From: Planctomycetota bacterium
GTDB lineage: Bacteria; Planctomycetota; Planctomycetia; Pirellulales; UBA7805
Length of the DNA: 60,673 nucleotides
Direction: 5' to 3'
Assembly (NCBI GenBank): GCA_021413705.1
Contig: JAIOPX010000077.1
Span: forward strand, 76,026 to 136,698
The notes beneath the pieces are model-generated. The model worked only from the letters and a program-made list of their open reading frames with translations. It was not told the origin of the DNA and did no database searches. This document shows, in pieces, positions 35,334 to 44,351 of this stretch (its first letter is position 1; each line of letters starts with the position of its first letter). Made by a program: the position numbers and the translations under genes.

Positions 35334-36173
35334 CTAATCCAGAAACGCCACCGCGGCCATCGCACGGGATTGATGCTCTGTGTTCATCACGACGCGATGC
35401 CAACCATCCAAACGGATCGTGGCGTGGTCGCTATGGGAGATTTTGCCGCGGACGTAGACTACCGGATCGCGCTGCATGCTTCGCCAGTTCCAGCGGGCGG
35501 CGGCGGGATTGTTTCTGAGCAGTTTGTGGTACGCAGGCGAAAGCAGGCCGTTGGGATACCGGCCGCAGACGTAGACCAGATTGCCGCCGAGCCGGTAGAG
35601 GAACTCGCAGAGGTGGGGCTTGCCTCGGCCGCGGCGGATCGGCTCGTGGCGCAGCACGAGTTTTTCGTCGGCACGCACTTCGGGGGCCGGGAGGAAGAAC
35701 CACTCACCCTGGCGGACGAAAACGTCGGTCTTGCGGCGGAGCCGGTGCTGCCGCTTTCCCTTCCGGCCGCGCTCCAGGATCCGCACGATGTCGGGCTTGA
35801 GCGCCTCCTTGGCGGTGACCACCGTGCTGACGGACTTTCCTTCGGGAATGGCGGCGACGAACCAGTGACGTTCGTCGTGGCCGCAGAGGAACTTGTCCTT
35901 GAGGTCCGGGCGACCGGGACGCGTGGCTGGCTGGCGGACCATCAACAGCAGATGGCGGTCCTTGGCCTGCACGTCGAGCACTTCGACGTCGGCTTGCCCG
36001 CGCGTTTGAATGTCGAAGAACTCGCCGCGGCGGTCGTGGCCGATGTCGATGACGACGGGCTGCGGGGCTTCCATCCGGCCGCCGACATACCGCGGCGCGG
36101 AATGCCCCACCGCGCGAACCTTGGCCCGTGCGCCGAGCGTGTCGAACTTCGAGGTGAGTAATGACGTGTCCAT
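35334..36173 (-). CDS. Conserved-looking hypothetical protein, 279 aa
   Basis: A soluble protein starting MDTSLLTSKFDTLGARAKVR. Notable segments are FDIQTRGQADVEVLDVQAKD, KFLCGHDERHWFVAAIPEG and, at the C-terminus, VRGKISHSDHATIRLDGWHR. The Cys-Gly-His-Asp-x-x-His and SDHATI stretches are rich in potential metal ligands, but I know no family function. Residues 120-190 are basic. I have an impression of similar sequences in other Planctomycetes. No strong ribosome binding site is seen before ATG 36173; GTG 36188 is an alternative. Confidence 0.6.
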   Translation of the reverse strand: MDTSLLTSKFDTLGARAKVRAVGHSAPRYVGGRMEAPQPVVIDIGHDRRGEFFDIQTRGQADVEVLDVQAKDRHLLLMVRQPATRPGRPDLKDKFLCGHDERHWFVAAIPEGKSVSTVVTAKEALKPDIVRILERGRKGKRQHRLRRKTDVFVRQGEWFFLPAPEVRADEKLVLRHEPIRRGRGKPHLCEFLYRLGGNLVYVCGRYPNGLLSPAYHKLLRNNPAAARWNWRSMQRDPVVYVRGKISHSDHATIRLDGWHRVVMNTEHQSRAMAAVAFLD

Positions 36174-36296
36174 GATCAGGATGGACACGGGGGCGGGTTG
36201 CCGGGTTCGCGTGAATTTGTGGGATGGTTGTTATGGTTCCCTCCGGGCCTGAAGATTCGCTGGCCGGCGTTCTCACAGAACTGGCGGCTAACAAGA

Positions 36297-36444
36297 GTAG
36301 GTCCGCCTTGCCGAGGCGGACCTGAAGTTGACGCAGTAGGTGGTTGACGCAGTAGGTGGCAGAAAGACGCCAATCCGTGTTCCGGCGCTACCATCTCCGA
36401 TTGGCGCTTGAATCAAAAGGTCCAGTCCGGCAGACGGGACCTAC
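36297..36444. repeat. REP-like inverted pair, family GTAG-GTCC
   Basis: The left arm starts GTAG (36297) + GTCCGCC-TTGCCGA-GGCGGAC; the right arm (36417-36444) is the reverse complement of GTAG + GTCCCGTC-TGCC-GGACTGGAC. Between them CGCAGTAGGTGG is directly repeated. On the minus strand the TAG of the right head is the stop codon of the glycosidase gene. Confidence 0.8.
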
Positions 36445-38816
36445 TTTTCCACCTTCACTCGCTCCAGCACCAAAACCCAATCTTGCGGCGCTGGGAGTCG
36501 CGAAGGTTGATACGTCCCGTCGGGCAGGATCGTCAGGTCAGTCTCAGTGACGGCCGGTACGACATTCGGGTTCTCCTCGCGGATCAGCGGCAATTCTCGC
36601 GGGTCGCGCTTGGGAGGGCCGCCGGGCAGGCCCTTGAGCTGATTCTGCACGGGCTCAAAACGCTCGCGCGAAACTTCGAAGTTCGCAAACTCCTGGCGCT
36701 GGCCACCTGCCCAGAGGAGCACGCCGACAGCGCCGGGTGACGTGTTGCTCACCGCCACGGCGGGCGTGGACCAGGTTTGCTTGCCGTCGGTGACCACCAG
36801 GGCGGCGTACTTCCCACTGGCGGCGGCGGTGAGGCGGATGTTCGGGCCGACATTGGCCACGGATATTCGGCCGAGCATGTCGCCGAAGCTGCCGTCGCGC
36901 CGATCTTTGATGTAGATCGCTTTGCGCTCGGCGCTGTAGATGGCCACCACATAGTTGTCGGCGTCCTGGAATCGCAGGATGACGCCTGCCTCGGAGTCGC
37001 TCTTGGCGTCCACGCTGGCCATCACGTCGGCCTCGTTGATCTTGCTGACGACTGTGGCCGTCTGCTGGCCGACCATCAGCCGGCCGCCGGCGCGCTTCGT
37101 CGGCCGGCCGTGGTCCTTCCACTCCGCGGTGTCGGCGGTCTCAAAGCGATCTTGAAACAGTCGCGGCTGCGTGTGACCTGCGAAGGGGAGCGGCTGGGGG
37201 CCGCCGTTGATGATCGTGCCCAGGCGATAGCGCTTGGCCGTGGCCGGATCGAAGAGAAACGCGCGATAGGGGACGTCGCGCTCCAGGTTTTTGACGACGG
37301 GCATGTCCCACTTGTAGTAATGGCCGGGCAGGTAGATCATCCGCACCTCGCCCGGAATTCCGGCGGCATAGGGAAGATCCCACTTTCCACCGCGCTTCTG
37401 AAACTCTTTGTTCTCGTCGTACCACTTGTCGTGCGACTCAAAGAGCGTGGTGCTGTGGGGCTCGACCCATTCCGGGTGGGGCTCAAAACGCCACCAGGGA
37501 TAATCTTCCAGTAGCTTCTTGCCCAGGCCAAGCTGCGTCGAGCCTGGCAGCCGCATCGCTTCATGCCAGGGTGTGAATTCATATTCTCCGCCGCGGACCG
37601 TGTCGGAATTCATCTGCCAGATTCCGCCTGCTCCGTAGGTGTGTCCGGCGGCTCCACAGAGAATGGACGACCAGAACACCTGGCGCTGCGCTTCAGGGCC
37701 GTTGGTGAGCATGTGCCCTTCGTAGACCACTTCGCCGACCACCACGGGCATGGTTGGCGTTTTCGAGTAAGCGGTCATCAGCTTGGCCACCGTACTGGCC
37801 GCCGTTTTGGGCCAGGAACCAAATGCTTCGTGCCAATCGCCTCCGTGCCCCGTTTGCAGCATGTCGAAGTCGAGGTTCTTATCATCGGTGAGCGATTTGC
37901 GCCCCGAGCCAGGGTAGGGATGGACGGTAATCAGCCGGTGATAGGGATCGTTCTTCCGGACGTGCGCAACGACCTCGGTCCATTGCGGGCCGCCCGCTTC
38001 GCCGCCAACGATCCAAACGACAGGCTGGGCGCCGTAGCGGGCGATCAGATAGCGCCAGTGCCGGTTGAAATTCTCCACGCCCACCTTCGGCATGTGCCAA
38101 CCCCAGCCGCCGACGATCGCCGGCACGATGCCAGCGTCGAGCAGGTGCTGAATCCGCCGATCGGCCATGTCGAAGTACGCCGGGTTCACATGCTGGTAGT
38201 CTTTGAGGTAGGGCATGCCTCCTTCGTTGGCCCAGCGGGGATCGAACGGCCGCTCGTCGGGATAGGGACCGGCGATGATCTGGGCAACGGTAAAGCCTTT
38301 GGCCTTCCGGTCGGCGGTGAGCTTTTGAAAACCGTCCCACGGGATACGATCGCAGAGGCTCTTCCACCAGGTATCGCCAAGCCAGAAGAAGGGTGTGCCG
38401 TCGGCATACTCGAAGTGCCGCTTGTCCTTGGCCACGCGAAGTGGTCCGCGGCGGTAGAGCGGATTGTCGCCGGAGTAGGCCACGACTTCCAACTCGCCGC
38501 GCACGCCGTGCAATCCCTTCTCTTCGGCTGCGGAGCATTCGGTGAGAAAAGTGTGGACGCCGACGCGAGGAGATGCGTAGCGCACCTTCCAGGTATTCCC
38601 GCCCGCCCAAAAAGCTGGGATGCGGAGTTTCCCGCCAGCGGGGTCCGTGAAGACTACATCCACCGTGACATCTAGCGACGGGTTCGCAATGTTCTTCGTG
38701 GCGGTCAGCGTATGCTCAAACAGGCGGTTGGCCTCGACGCGCGGCGCGGCCGAGGCTTGCTCGACAGTGAGTAAAGCGAGGAAGGAGGCGAGAGCCAGAG
38801 TTGCGCATGGTTTCAT
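36441..38816 (-). CDS. Secreted DUF5060/DUF4038 glycoside hydrolase
   Basis: A 791-residue exported protein (signal peptide MKPCATLALASFLALLTVEQ, cut near ASAAP). Residues 25-125 fit a DUF5060 beta domain (FTDPAGGKLRIPAFWAGGNT). Residues 135-480 fit the DUF4038 TIM barrel (FEYADGTPFFWLGDTWWKSL). Likely acid/base and nucleophile are Glu273 (WIVGGEAGG) and Glu362 (MPVVVGEVVYEGH). A C-terminal beta domain from about 550 (FETADTAEWKDHGR; VILRFQDADNYVVAIYSAER) looks like a laminin-G/GH16-type carbohydrate-binding fold. The family includes apiosidases and other pectin side-chain enzymes. The stop codon is supplied by a REP-like element. Confidence 0.82.
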   Translation of the reverse strand: MKPCATLALASFLALLTVEQASAAPRVEANRLFEHTLTATKNIANPSLDVTVDVVFTDPAGGKLRIPAFWAGGNTWKVRYASPRVGVHTFLTECSAAEEKGLHGVRGELEVVAYSGDNPLYRRGPLRVAKDKRHFEYADGTPFFWLGDTWWKSLCDRIPWDGFQKLTADRKAKGFTVAQIIAGPYPDERPFDPRWANEGGMPYLKDYQHVNPAYFDMADRRIQHLLDAGIVPAIVGGWGWHMPKVGVENFNRHWRYLIARYGAQPVVWIVGGEAGGPQWTEVVAHVRKNDPYHRLITVHPYPGSGRKSLTDDKNLDFDMLQTGHGGDWHEAFGSWPKTAASTVAKLMTAYSKTPTMPVVVGEVVYEGHMLTNGPEAQRQVFWSSILCGAAGHTYGAGGIWQMNSDTVRGGEYEFTPWHEAMRLPGSTQLGLGKKLLEDYPWWRFEPHPEWVEPHSTTLFESHDKWYDENKEFQKRGGKWDLPYAAGIPGEVRMIYLPGHYYKWDMPVVKNLERDVPYRAFLFDPATAKRYRLGTIINGGPQPLPFAGHTQPRLFQDRFETADTAEWKDHGRPTKRAGGRLMVGQQTATVVSKINEADVMASVDAKSDSEAGVILRFQDADNYVVAIYSAERKAIYIKDRRDGSFGDMLGRISVANVGPNIRLTAAASGKYAALVVTDGKQTWSTPAVAVSNTSPGAVGVLLWAGGQRQEFANFEVSRERFEPVQNQLKGLPGGPPKRDPRELPLIREENPNVVPAVTETDLTILPDGTYQPSRLPAPQDWVLVLERVKVEK

Positions 38817-38829
38817 GGCATGGCCTTTT

Positions 38830-38951
38830 GTTGGAGTACAGCCTTCAGGCTGCTTGACTATTTAGTCCCGGCGCGCCAGGAGACTCCAACGGGAGGCTCG
38901 GGTCCAGCAAACGCCCACTCAGGACCGGCGGCTAGCGCCGTGCCGCTCACA
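38830..38951. repeat. REP-like units of two families
   Basis: 38830-38855 is TTGGAGTACAGCCTT + CAGGCTGCTT (GGAG type, same as 31651-31675). 38924-38950 is the reverse complement of a GTGAGCGG-type unit with core GGCGCTAGCC. Between them lies TCCCGGCGCGCCAGGAGACT, related to the arm at 39083-39105. No gene is present. Confidence 0.65.
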
Positions 38952-38965
38952 AAAAACGGTCCGCA

Positions 38966-39105
38966 GTAGGTCCGCCTTGCCGAGGCGGACCTTTTGCTAA
39001 CGCGTAATGCGACAACAACGCGCCAACCCGAGTTCCATCGCCGCCACTTGTACTTGTCCCCAACCCAAAAGGTCCAGTCCGGTCCCGGCGCGCCGGGAGA
39101 CCTAC
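38966..39105. repeat. REP-like inverted pair, family GTAG-GTCC
   Basis: The left arm from 38966 is GTAG + GTCCGCC-TTGCCGA-GGCGGAC, same as at 36297. The right arm (39069-39105) is the reverse complement of GTAG + GTCTCCCGGCGCGCCGGG and GACTGGACC. The TAG in the right head is the stop codon of the cytochrome-like gene on the minus strand. Confidence 0.8.
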
Positions 39106-39509
39106 TGCGGCAGTTTGTGTTGTTTGAGCAGTTCGCCATAGGTCGGACCAGCGGGCGACTTTTCGGCTTCCACTTTGGAAAATGCGGCTTCCAACTCCTT
39201 CAGCACCTTGGCAGTTTCTGCCGCTTTGTTGCCGGCCTTGGCAGCGTCTTTGATTCGGTGTTCGGCGTCGCCGTCAATGAGTTTGGCCAGCGCTTCGCCG
39301 TAGGGGTTGCGGACGTTCTTCTTTTGTCCTTTGACGTGGCAGATCATGCAGCCGGCGGCTTCGGCAGCCGTCGTAAACGCCGGGTTGTTGGCCGGTTGCA
39401 CGTACTTCGCGTCAAATGCCTTTTTGAAGGGAGGTAGAGCGTCGGCCGTTGGGGAATAAACACCGCAGATGATCAGACCACTCAGCACTATCAAACTGAT
39501 TTTTCGCAT
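39102..39509 (-). CDS. Exported c-type heme protein
   Basis: A 135-residue protein with a signal peptide (MRKISLIVLSGLIICGVYSP, cut near DALP) and one heme-binding motif CMICH (Cys54, Cys57, His58). Downstream NPYGEAL and a long charged helix (KVLKELEAAFSKVEAEKSPA) follow. Small monoheme proteins of this form are abundant in Planctomycetes. No distal Met ligand is obvious. The start is ATG 39509; the frame extends upstream but without a signal peptide. The last sense codon CAG abuts a TAG that belongs to a REP-like head. Confidence 0.75.
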   Translation of the reverse strand: MRKISLIVLSGLIICGVYSPTADALPPFKKAFDAKYVQPANNPAFTTAAEAAGCMICHVKGQKKNVRNPYGEALAKLIDGDAEHRIKDAAKAGNKAAETAKVLKELEAAFSKVEAEKSPAGPTYGELLKQHKLPQ

Positions 39510-39639
39510 GATGAATCCTTGCCTTGACCATAGAGAGTTTGGGGACGTAGGGGACCGAAGTGTTGGAATTATGACCTGACCGCCATCCTTTCGCAATTTC
39601 CCACACTTTTCCCCGTCCAGCGGGGCTGGTAGGCTGGGG

Positions 39640-39784
39640 GCACATTTGCACTGCCGTTGGTAGTCGGCCTGCATGATGGTGCGGCCGTTTTGGCGAGACG
39701 GCCTGCACCCCAAGAGCGGCATATCAGGCCACTACCGCTGCGGATTGCTCGACCCCAACAGGGGGCTTATGCCCCCCGCTCGCC
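39640..39784. repeat. REP-like units before pyruvate carboxylase
   Basis: GTAG at 39660 heads a GC-rich palindromic stretch (GTAGTCGGCCTGCATG...CGGCCG), with a facing CACTAC near 39730. 39751-39784 holds CCCCAACAGGGGGCTTATGC + CCCCCGCTCGCC, repeated with one change at 51571-51600. It ends five bases before an ATG in frame with pyruvate carboxylase. Confidence 0.6.
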
Positions 39785-39804
39785 TTCAGATGCCGTCTAC
39801 AACT

Positions 39805-42800
39805 ATGAAAAAAATCCGCCGACTGCTCGTTGCAAATCGCAGTGAAATCGCCATCCGCGTGTTCCGCAGCGCCCACGAGCTGGGTGTCCGCACCATTGCG
39901 GTCTACAGCTACGAAGACCGTTTTGCCCTGCACCGTTTCAAGGCCGACGAAGCCTACATGATGGGGCACGGCGGCGAGCCGATCCGGGCCTATCTCGACG
40001 TGCCGCGGCTGATCGAGCTGTGCCTCGAACACAACATCGACGCTATCCACCCTGGCTATGGGTTTCTGTCGGAGAATCCGGCGCTGGCCCGAGCGTGTCA
40101 CGAGGCAGGCGTGATCTTCGTCGGCCCGCCGGCAGAGGTGCTCGAATCGCTCGGTGACAAAACGACCGCCCGCGAAATCGCCCGCAAGGCCGGAGTGCCG
40201 ATCCTTGGCGGCAGCGCGGAGGCGGTGAAGACCGCGGCCGAAGCCAAAGAGGCGGCGGAGAAGCTGGGTTACCCGATCATTCTCAAGGCGGCGCACGGCG
40301 GCGGCGGGCGCGGGATGCGCGTGGTCGAGAAGGCCGAAGACTTGGCCGGCTCGCTGGAGCAGGCGCAACGCGAAGCCCAGATGGCGTTTGGCAATCCTGA
40401 GATCTTTTTGGAGAAGTTCATTCGCCGCGCCCGGCATATCGAAGTGCAGTTGCTCGGCGATCATCACGGCAACTTGGTGCATTTGCGGGAGCGCGATTGC
40501 AGCGTACAGCGGCGGCATCAGAAAGTGGCCGAGATCGCCCCGGCGCCGGCGCTCGATGAAAAGATTCGCAACGAGATTCTCAATGCCGCGTTGGCCGTGG
40601 GACGGGCGGTGGACTATCGCAACGCGGGCACGGTCGAGTTTCTGCTGAACGAAGAGACCGGCAAGTTCTACTTCATCGAGGTCAACCCGCGCATCCAGGT
40701 GGAGCACACGGTGACCGAGGAAGTAACCGGAATCGACCTGGTGAAGTCGCAGATTCTGGTTGCCCAGGGGACGCCGCTTTCGGATCCCGATATTGGGCTC
40801 TCGTCGCAGGACGACGTGCGGGCCACCGGTTTCGCGCTGCAATGCCGCGTGACGACCGAGGACCCGATGAACGGCTTTGCTCCGGACTATGGCCGCGTCT
40901 CGCACTATCGCTCCGCCAGCGGGATGGGCATTCGGCTCGACGCCGGCAGCGCGTTTTCCGGGGCGATTGTCACGCCGTTTTACGATTCGCTGCTGGTAAA
41001 GGTCACGGCGCGGGGCCGGCGCCTGATCGACGCGGCCCGACGGATGGAACGCTGCCTGAGCGAGTTCCGTGTGCGCGGGGTGAAGACGAATCTACCGTTC
41101 TTGCTGAAGCTGGTGACTAATCCCACGTTTCTGGAAGGCAAAACCACCACGCGGTTCATCGACGAGACGCCGGAGTTGTTCAACCTGCCTCGGCGGCGCG
41201 ACCGGGCAACGCGGATTTTGACGTACATGGCCGAGGTGATCGTGGACGGTAATCCCACCGTGCGGGATCGTCCCGTGGCCACCCGACGCGAGCCGGCGCC
41301 TCTGCCGGAGATGAAGCATGTGGGTCCACCGCCGGAGGGGATGAAGCAGAAGTTGCAAGCGCTCGGTCCGCAGAAGTTCGCCGCCTGGGTGCGCGATCAG
41401 AAGCGATTGCTCCTGACCGACACCACAATGCGCGACGCGCATCAATCGCTGCTGGCCACACGGCTGCGGACGTACGACATGGTGGCCGTGGCCGATGTCT
41501 ATGCCCGGCTTTGCCCGGAATTGTTCTCGCTCGAGATGTGGGGGGGCGCGACGTTCGATACCTCAATGCGGTTCCTCTATGAATCGCCCTGGGATCGGCT
41601 GGCCGAGATGCGCGAGCGTGTTCCCAACATTCTGTTGCAGATGCTGTTGCGGGCCAACAACGCGGTCGGTTACACGAACTATCCGGACAACGTAGTGCAG
41701 GCGTTTGTCCGCGAGGCCGCGGCGGCGGGGATCGACGTGTTCCGAGTGTTCGACGCGCTGAACTGGTTGCCCAACATGCAGGTGGCCATGGACGCCGTGC
41801 TGGAAAGCGGCGCGCTGTGCGAAGCGGCCATTTGCTACAGCGGCGACATTTTGGATCCCAAGCGGCCTAAGTACAACTTGAAGTACTACGTGGAGCTGGC
41901 CCGCGAGTTGGAAAAGATGGGCGCCCACGTATTGGCCATCAAGGACATGGCCGGGCTCTGCAAGCCGGCGGCGGCCGGGAAGCTGGTCGCGGCGCTGAAG
42001 CAGGAGATCGGTATCCCGATCCATTTCCACACGCACGATACGGCCGGTATCCAGGCGGCCTCCGTGCTGGAAGCGGCCAAGGCGGGCGTGGACATTGTCG
42101 ACGCGGCCATGGCCCCGCTTTCGGGAGGCACCTCGCAGCCGAACCTCAATACGCTGGTTGAGGCGCTGCGCGGTTCGGATCGCGATACGGGACTCAGCGG
42201 AGAATATCTCGACAGCATCGCCGTCTACTGGCGCGCGGTGCGCGAGTTCTACTTGCCGTTCGAAAGCGAGACGCTGCCGGCCACCTCCGATCTGTATCGC
42301 CACGAGATGCCCGGCGGGCAGTATACGAATCTCTTCGAGCAAGCCAGGGCGTTGGGTTTGGCCGATCGCTGGAGCGATATCTGCCGTTTGTATGCCGAAG
42401 TCAACCAGATGCTTGGCGACATTATCAAGGTCACGCCAACGTCGAAGGCGGTCGGCGACATGGCCCTGTTCATGGTGGCCAACAATCTCAGTTGCGACGA
42501 CGTGCTAAGCGGGGAGAAGCAACTGGCCTACCCTGCCTCAGTGGTCGATCTGGTAGCGGGGCGGATGGGTCAGCCACCGGGTGGATTCCCGCCGTTGGTG
42601 CGGGAGCGGATATTGCGCGACGTGAAGCCGGTCGAAGGACGCCCTGGTGAGTCGCTGCCGCCGGCCGATTTCAGTGCAGCTACGGAGAAGGTAGAAAAGC
42701 TGATTAAGCGGAAGCCGACGGGGGCGGAGGTGGTCACATGGCTCCTCTATCCCAAGGTTTTCGAGGAGTTCGTCGCCCACTACCAGGCCAACTCCGACGT

Positions 42801-43248
42801 GAGCCGACTGCCGACGCCGGTGTTTTTCTATGGCCTGCAATCGGCCGAGGAAATTTCGATCGAGATCGAGCAAGGGAAGACGCTGATCGTCAAGTTCCTC
42901 ACCGTGGGGCAGCCGCACCCTGACGGCCGCCGCACGATCTTTTTCGAGCTCAACGGTGTGCCGCGCGATGTAACGGTGGTGGACACGGCCTTGAAGCCCG
43001 ATGCGCCGGCGGCGCAGAAGGCCGACCCGAATAACGAGAAGCAGGTGGGGGCATCCATGCCGGGTATGGTGGTGACGCTGGCGGTGGTGGAAGGAGAGCC
43101 GATCGTCAAAGGACAAAAACTGCTGACGCTCGAAGCGATGAAGATGGAAACGAACTTAAGCGCCCCCTGCGACGGCCGAGTAGCGAAGATCCTGGTCAAA
43201 CCTGGCAGCCAGGTGGATACGGGGGATTTGTTGATGGTGCTGGAGTGA
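39805..43248 (+). CDS. pyc: Pyruvate carboxylase
   Basis: A 1147-residue biotin enzyme that carboxylates pyruvate to oxaloacetate for anaplerosis in the cytoplasm; usual length is about 1150. Order of domains: biotin carboxylase (about 1-450; KKIRRLLVANRSEIAIRVF, HGGGGRGMRVV, EVNPRIQVEHTVTEE), carboxyltransferase (about 525-800; LLLTDTTMRDAHQSLLATRL with the metal-binding Asp, IHFHTHDTAG), a PYC/OADA region, and the biotinyl domain (1075-1147) with Lys1113 in LEAMKMET. All key motifs are intact. ATG 39805 is chosen by comparison with the family start MKKIR; ATG 39790 is in frame but neither has a good ribosome binding site. The biotin ligase gene follows 209 bases downstream. Confidence 0.93.
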   Translation: MKKIRRLLVANRSEIAIRVFRSAHELGVRTIAVYSYEDRFALHRFKADEAYMMGHGGEPIRAYLDVPRLIELCLEHNIDAIHPGYGFLSENPALARACHEAGVIFVGPPAEVLESLGDKTTAREIARKAGVPILGGSAEAVKTAAEAKEAAEKLGYPIILKAAHGGGGRGMRVVEKAEDLAGSLEQAQREAQMAFGNPEIFLEKFIRRARHIEVQLLGDHHGNLVHLRERDCSVQRRHQKVAEIAPAPALDEKIRNEILNAALAVGRAVDYRNAGTVEFLLNEETGKFYFIEVNPRIQVEHTVTEEVTGIDLVKSQILVAQGTPLSDPDIGLSSQDDVRATGFALQCRVTTEDPMNGFAPDYGRVSHYRSASGMGIRLDAGSAFSGAIVTPFYDSLLVKVTARGRRLIDAARRMERCLSEFRVRGVKTNLPFLLKLVTNPTFLEGKTTTRFIDETPELFNLPRRRDRATRILTYMAEVIVDGNPTVRDRPVATRREPAPLPEMKHVGPPPEGMKQKLQALGPQKFAAWVRDQKRLLLTDTTMRDAHQSLLATRLRTYDMVAVADVYARLCPELFSLEMWGGATFDTSMRFLYESPWDRLAEMRERVPNILLQMLLRANNAVGYTNYPDNVVQAFVREAAAAGIDVFRVFDALNWLPNMQVAMDAVLESGALCEAAICYSGDILDPKRPKYNLKYYVELARELEKMGAHVLAIKDMAGLCKPAAAGKLVAALKQEIGIPIHFHTHDTAGIQAASVLEAAKAGVDIVDAAMAPLSGGTSQPNLNTLVEALRGSDRDTGLSGEYLDSIAVYWRAVREFYLPFESETLPATSDLYRHEMPGGQYTNLFEQARALGLADRWSDICRLYAEVNQMLGDIIKVTPTSKAVGDMALFMVANNLSCDDVLSGEKQLAYPASVVDLVAGRMGQPPGGFPPLVRERILRDVKPVEGRPGESLPPADFSAATEKVEKLIKRKPTGAEVVTWLLYPKVFEEFVAHYQANSDVSRLPTPVFFYGLQSAEEISIEIEQGKTLIVKFLTVGQPHPDGRRTIFFELNGVPRDVTVVDTALKPDAPAAQKADPNNEKQVGASMPGMVVTLAVVEGEPIVKGQKLLTLEAMKMETNLSAPCDGRVAKILVKPGSQVDTGDLLMVLE

Positions 43249-43263
43249 GACCGGTGAGTGATT

Positions 43264-43446
43264 TAACCACGGAGACGCAGAGACACAGAGAAAACACGGA
43301 GGGGACTTGATCGGGTTATAGCTTTACTTCCTCTGGGCTCCCAGCTTAAGACCTTTTCCTTTTCGTGCTTTCGTCATTTCGTGTTTTCGTGATCCTCTTT
43401 CACTTCGCTCCTTATTGTCTCCGCGCCTCCGTGTCTCCGTGGTGAT
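43264..43446. repeat. Inverted repeat, CACGGAGACGC type
   Basis: The left arm near 43264-43301 (AACCACGGAGACGCAGAGAC...) pairs with the right arm near 43413-43444 (GTCTCCGCGCCTCCGTGTCT...CGTGGT). Between them TTTTCGTGCTTTCGTCATTT recurs from 34340-34380. It fills the gap between pyc and birA. Confidence 0.65.
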
Positions 43447-43457
43447 CTTGGCTTTTC

Positions 43458-44243
43458 ATGGTACTGATTGCAGATCAACTCCATCGCCTTCCCGCCGAGA
43501 CGTTCGTCCGCGCCGTCGAGTGGCACGAGGAGATTGGCTCGACGAGCGATCGGGCAATTGAGTTGGCCGCGACCGCCGAGCAGGAGTTGCCGCTGTTGGT
43601 CATTGCCGGGCAGCAGACCGCCGGCCGAGGGCGGGGGGCCAATCGTTGGTGGGCCGCTCCGGGGGCGCTCACGTTTTCGCTAGTGCTCGACGGCGCCGCC
43701 CTGGGAGTGCCTCAAGATCGCTGGCCGCGGCTGTCGCTCGCCACGGCGCTGGTCGTGGGAGAAGTCATCCGGCAACTTGCGCCGAAGGCCGACGTGCAAC
43801 TCAAGTGGCCCAACGATCTTTACATTGCCGGCCGCAAGGTGTGTGGCATCCTGCTCGAAGCCCCGGCATCCGCGCCGGGACGCATCGTGCTGGGCTTGGG
43901 ACTGAACGTCAACAACAGCCTGGCCGCCGCACCGCCGGAGATTCGCGATACGGCTATTGCTTTGTGCGACGTGATTGGGCAACCCCTGGATCTGAGCTAC
44001 GTACTGAGCAGGCTGTTGCTGGGGATGGAAAGGGAACTATTGCTCCTGGCGCGTAACGAGTTGCGGCTGGCCGAACGATGGCGGCCCTATTGTCTGCTGG
44101 AAGGACGAACGGTCACGCTACTGCAGGGGCGCGAAGAAATCACTGGCATCTGCGAGAGCATCGATTCCGACGGTGCGTTGCTGTTGCGCACAGCCGCTGG
44201 CGCGGGCCGTTACATTTCCGGCACCGTCGCGGATTATCGGTAG
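43458..44243 (+). CDS. birA: Biotin--[acetyl-CoA-carboxylase] ligase
   Basis: A 261-residue monofunctional biotin protein ligase. Family motifs: WHEEIGSTSDRAIELA, the biotinyl-AMP loop GQQTAGRGRGANRWWAAPGA, KWPNDLYIAGRKVCGILLEA, and the C-terminal SH3-like piece (LLEGRTVTLLQGREEITGIC). It attaches biotin to Lys of carboxyl-carrier domains; the adjacent pyruvate carboxylase is the obvious substrate. Unlike E. coli BirA there is no N-terminal helix-turn-helix, so it cannot repress biotin genes. Confidence 0.92.
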   Translation: MVLIADQLHRLPAETFVRAVEWHEEIGSTSDRAIELAATAEQELPLLVIAGQQTAGRGRGANRWWAAPGALTFSLVLDGAALGVPQDRWPRLSLATALVVGEVIRQLAPKADVQLKWPNDLYIAGRKVCGILLEAPASAPGRIVLGLGLNVNNSLAAAPPEIRDTAIALCDVIGQPLDLSYVLSRLLLGMERELLLLARNELRLAERWRPYCLLEGRTVTLLQGREEITGICESIDSDGALLLRTAAGAGRYISGTVADYR

Positions 44244-44283
44244 GGTGGCATCTCACATATCGCCGCATAAATCGCGTCATGAT

Positions 44284-44312
44284 TTGACGTAACAAGAAAT
44301 ACAACATATACT
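44284..44312 (+). promoter_or_regulatory. Near-consensus sigma-70 promoter for hipA-like gene
   Basis: TTGACG (44284-44289), exactly 17 bp, TATACT (44307-44312). Two direct copies of ATCGCGTCAT flank it (about 44270 and 44327), placed like operator half-sites. The predicted transcript starts near 44319. Confidence 0.75.
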
Positions 44313-44351
44313 TAAGGAGATAATATCGCGTCATTTATGTAGGCATTCTTT

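Noticed and set aside
35250-36161. 303-codon open frame on the plus strand
   Set aside because: Antisense to the 279-residue unknown gene; the minus-strand product has the more protein-like composition and better-ordered hydrophobic pattern.
44313-44342. AAGGAG followed by an ATG-TAG mini-frame as a leader peptide
   Set aside because: The spacing of 15 or more bases is too long for initiation and a start-stop pair has no coding content; kept only as context for the HipA-like gene.
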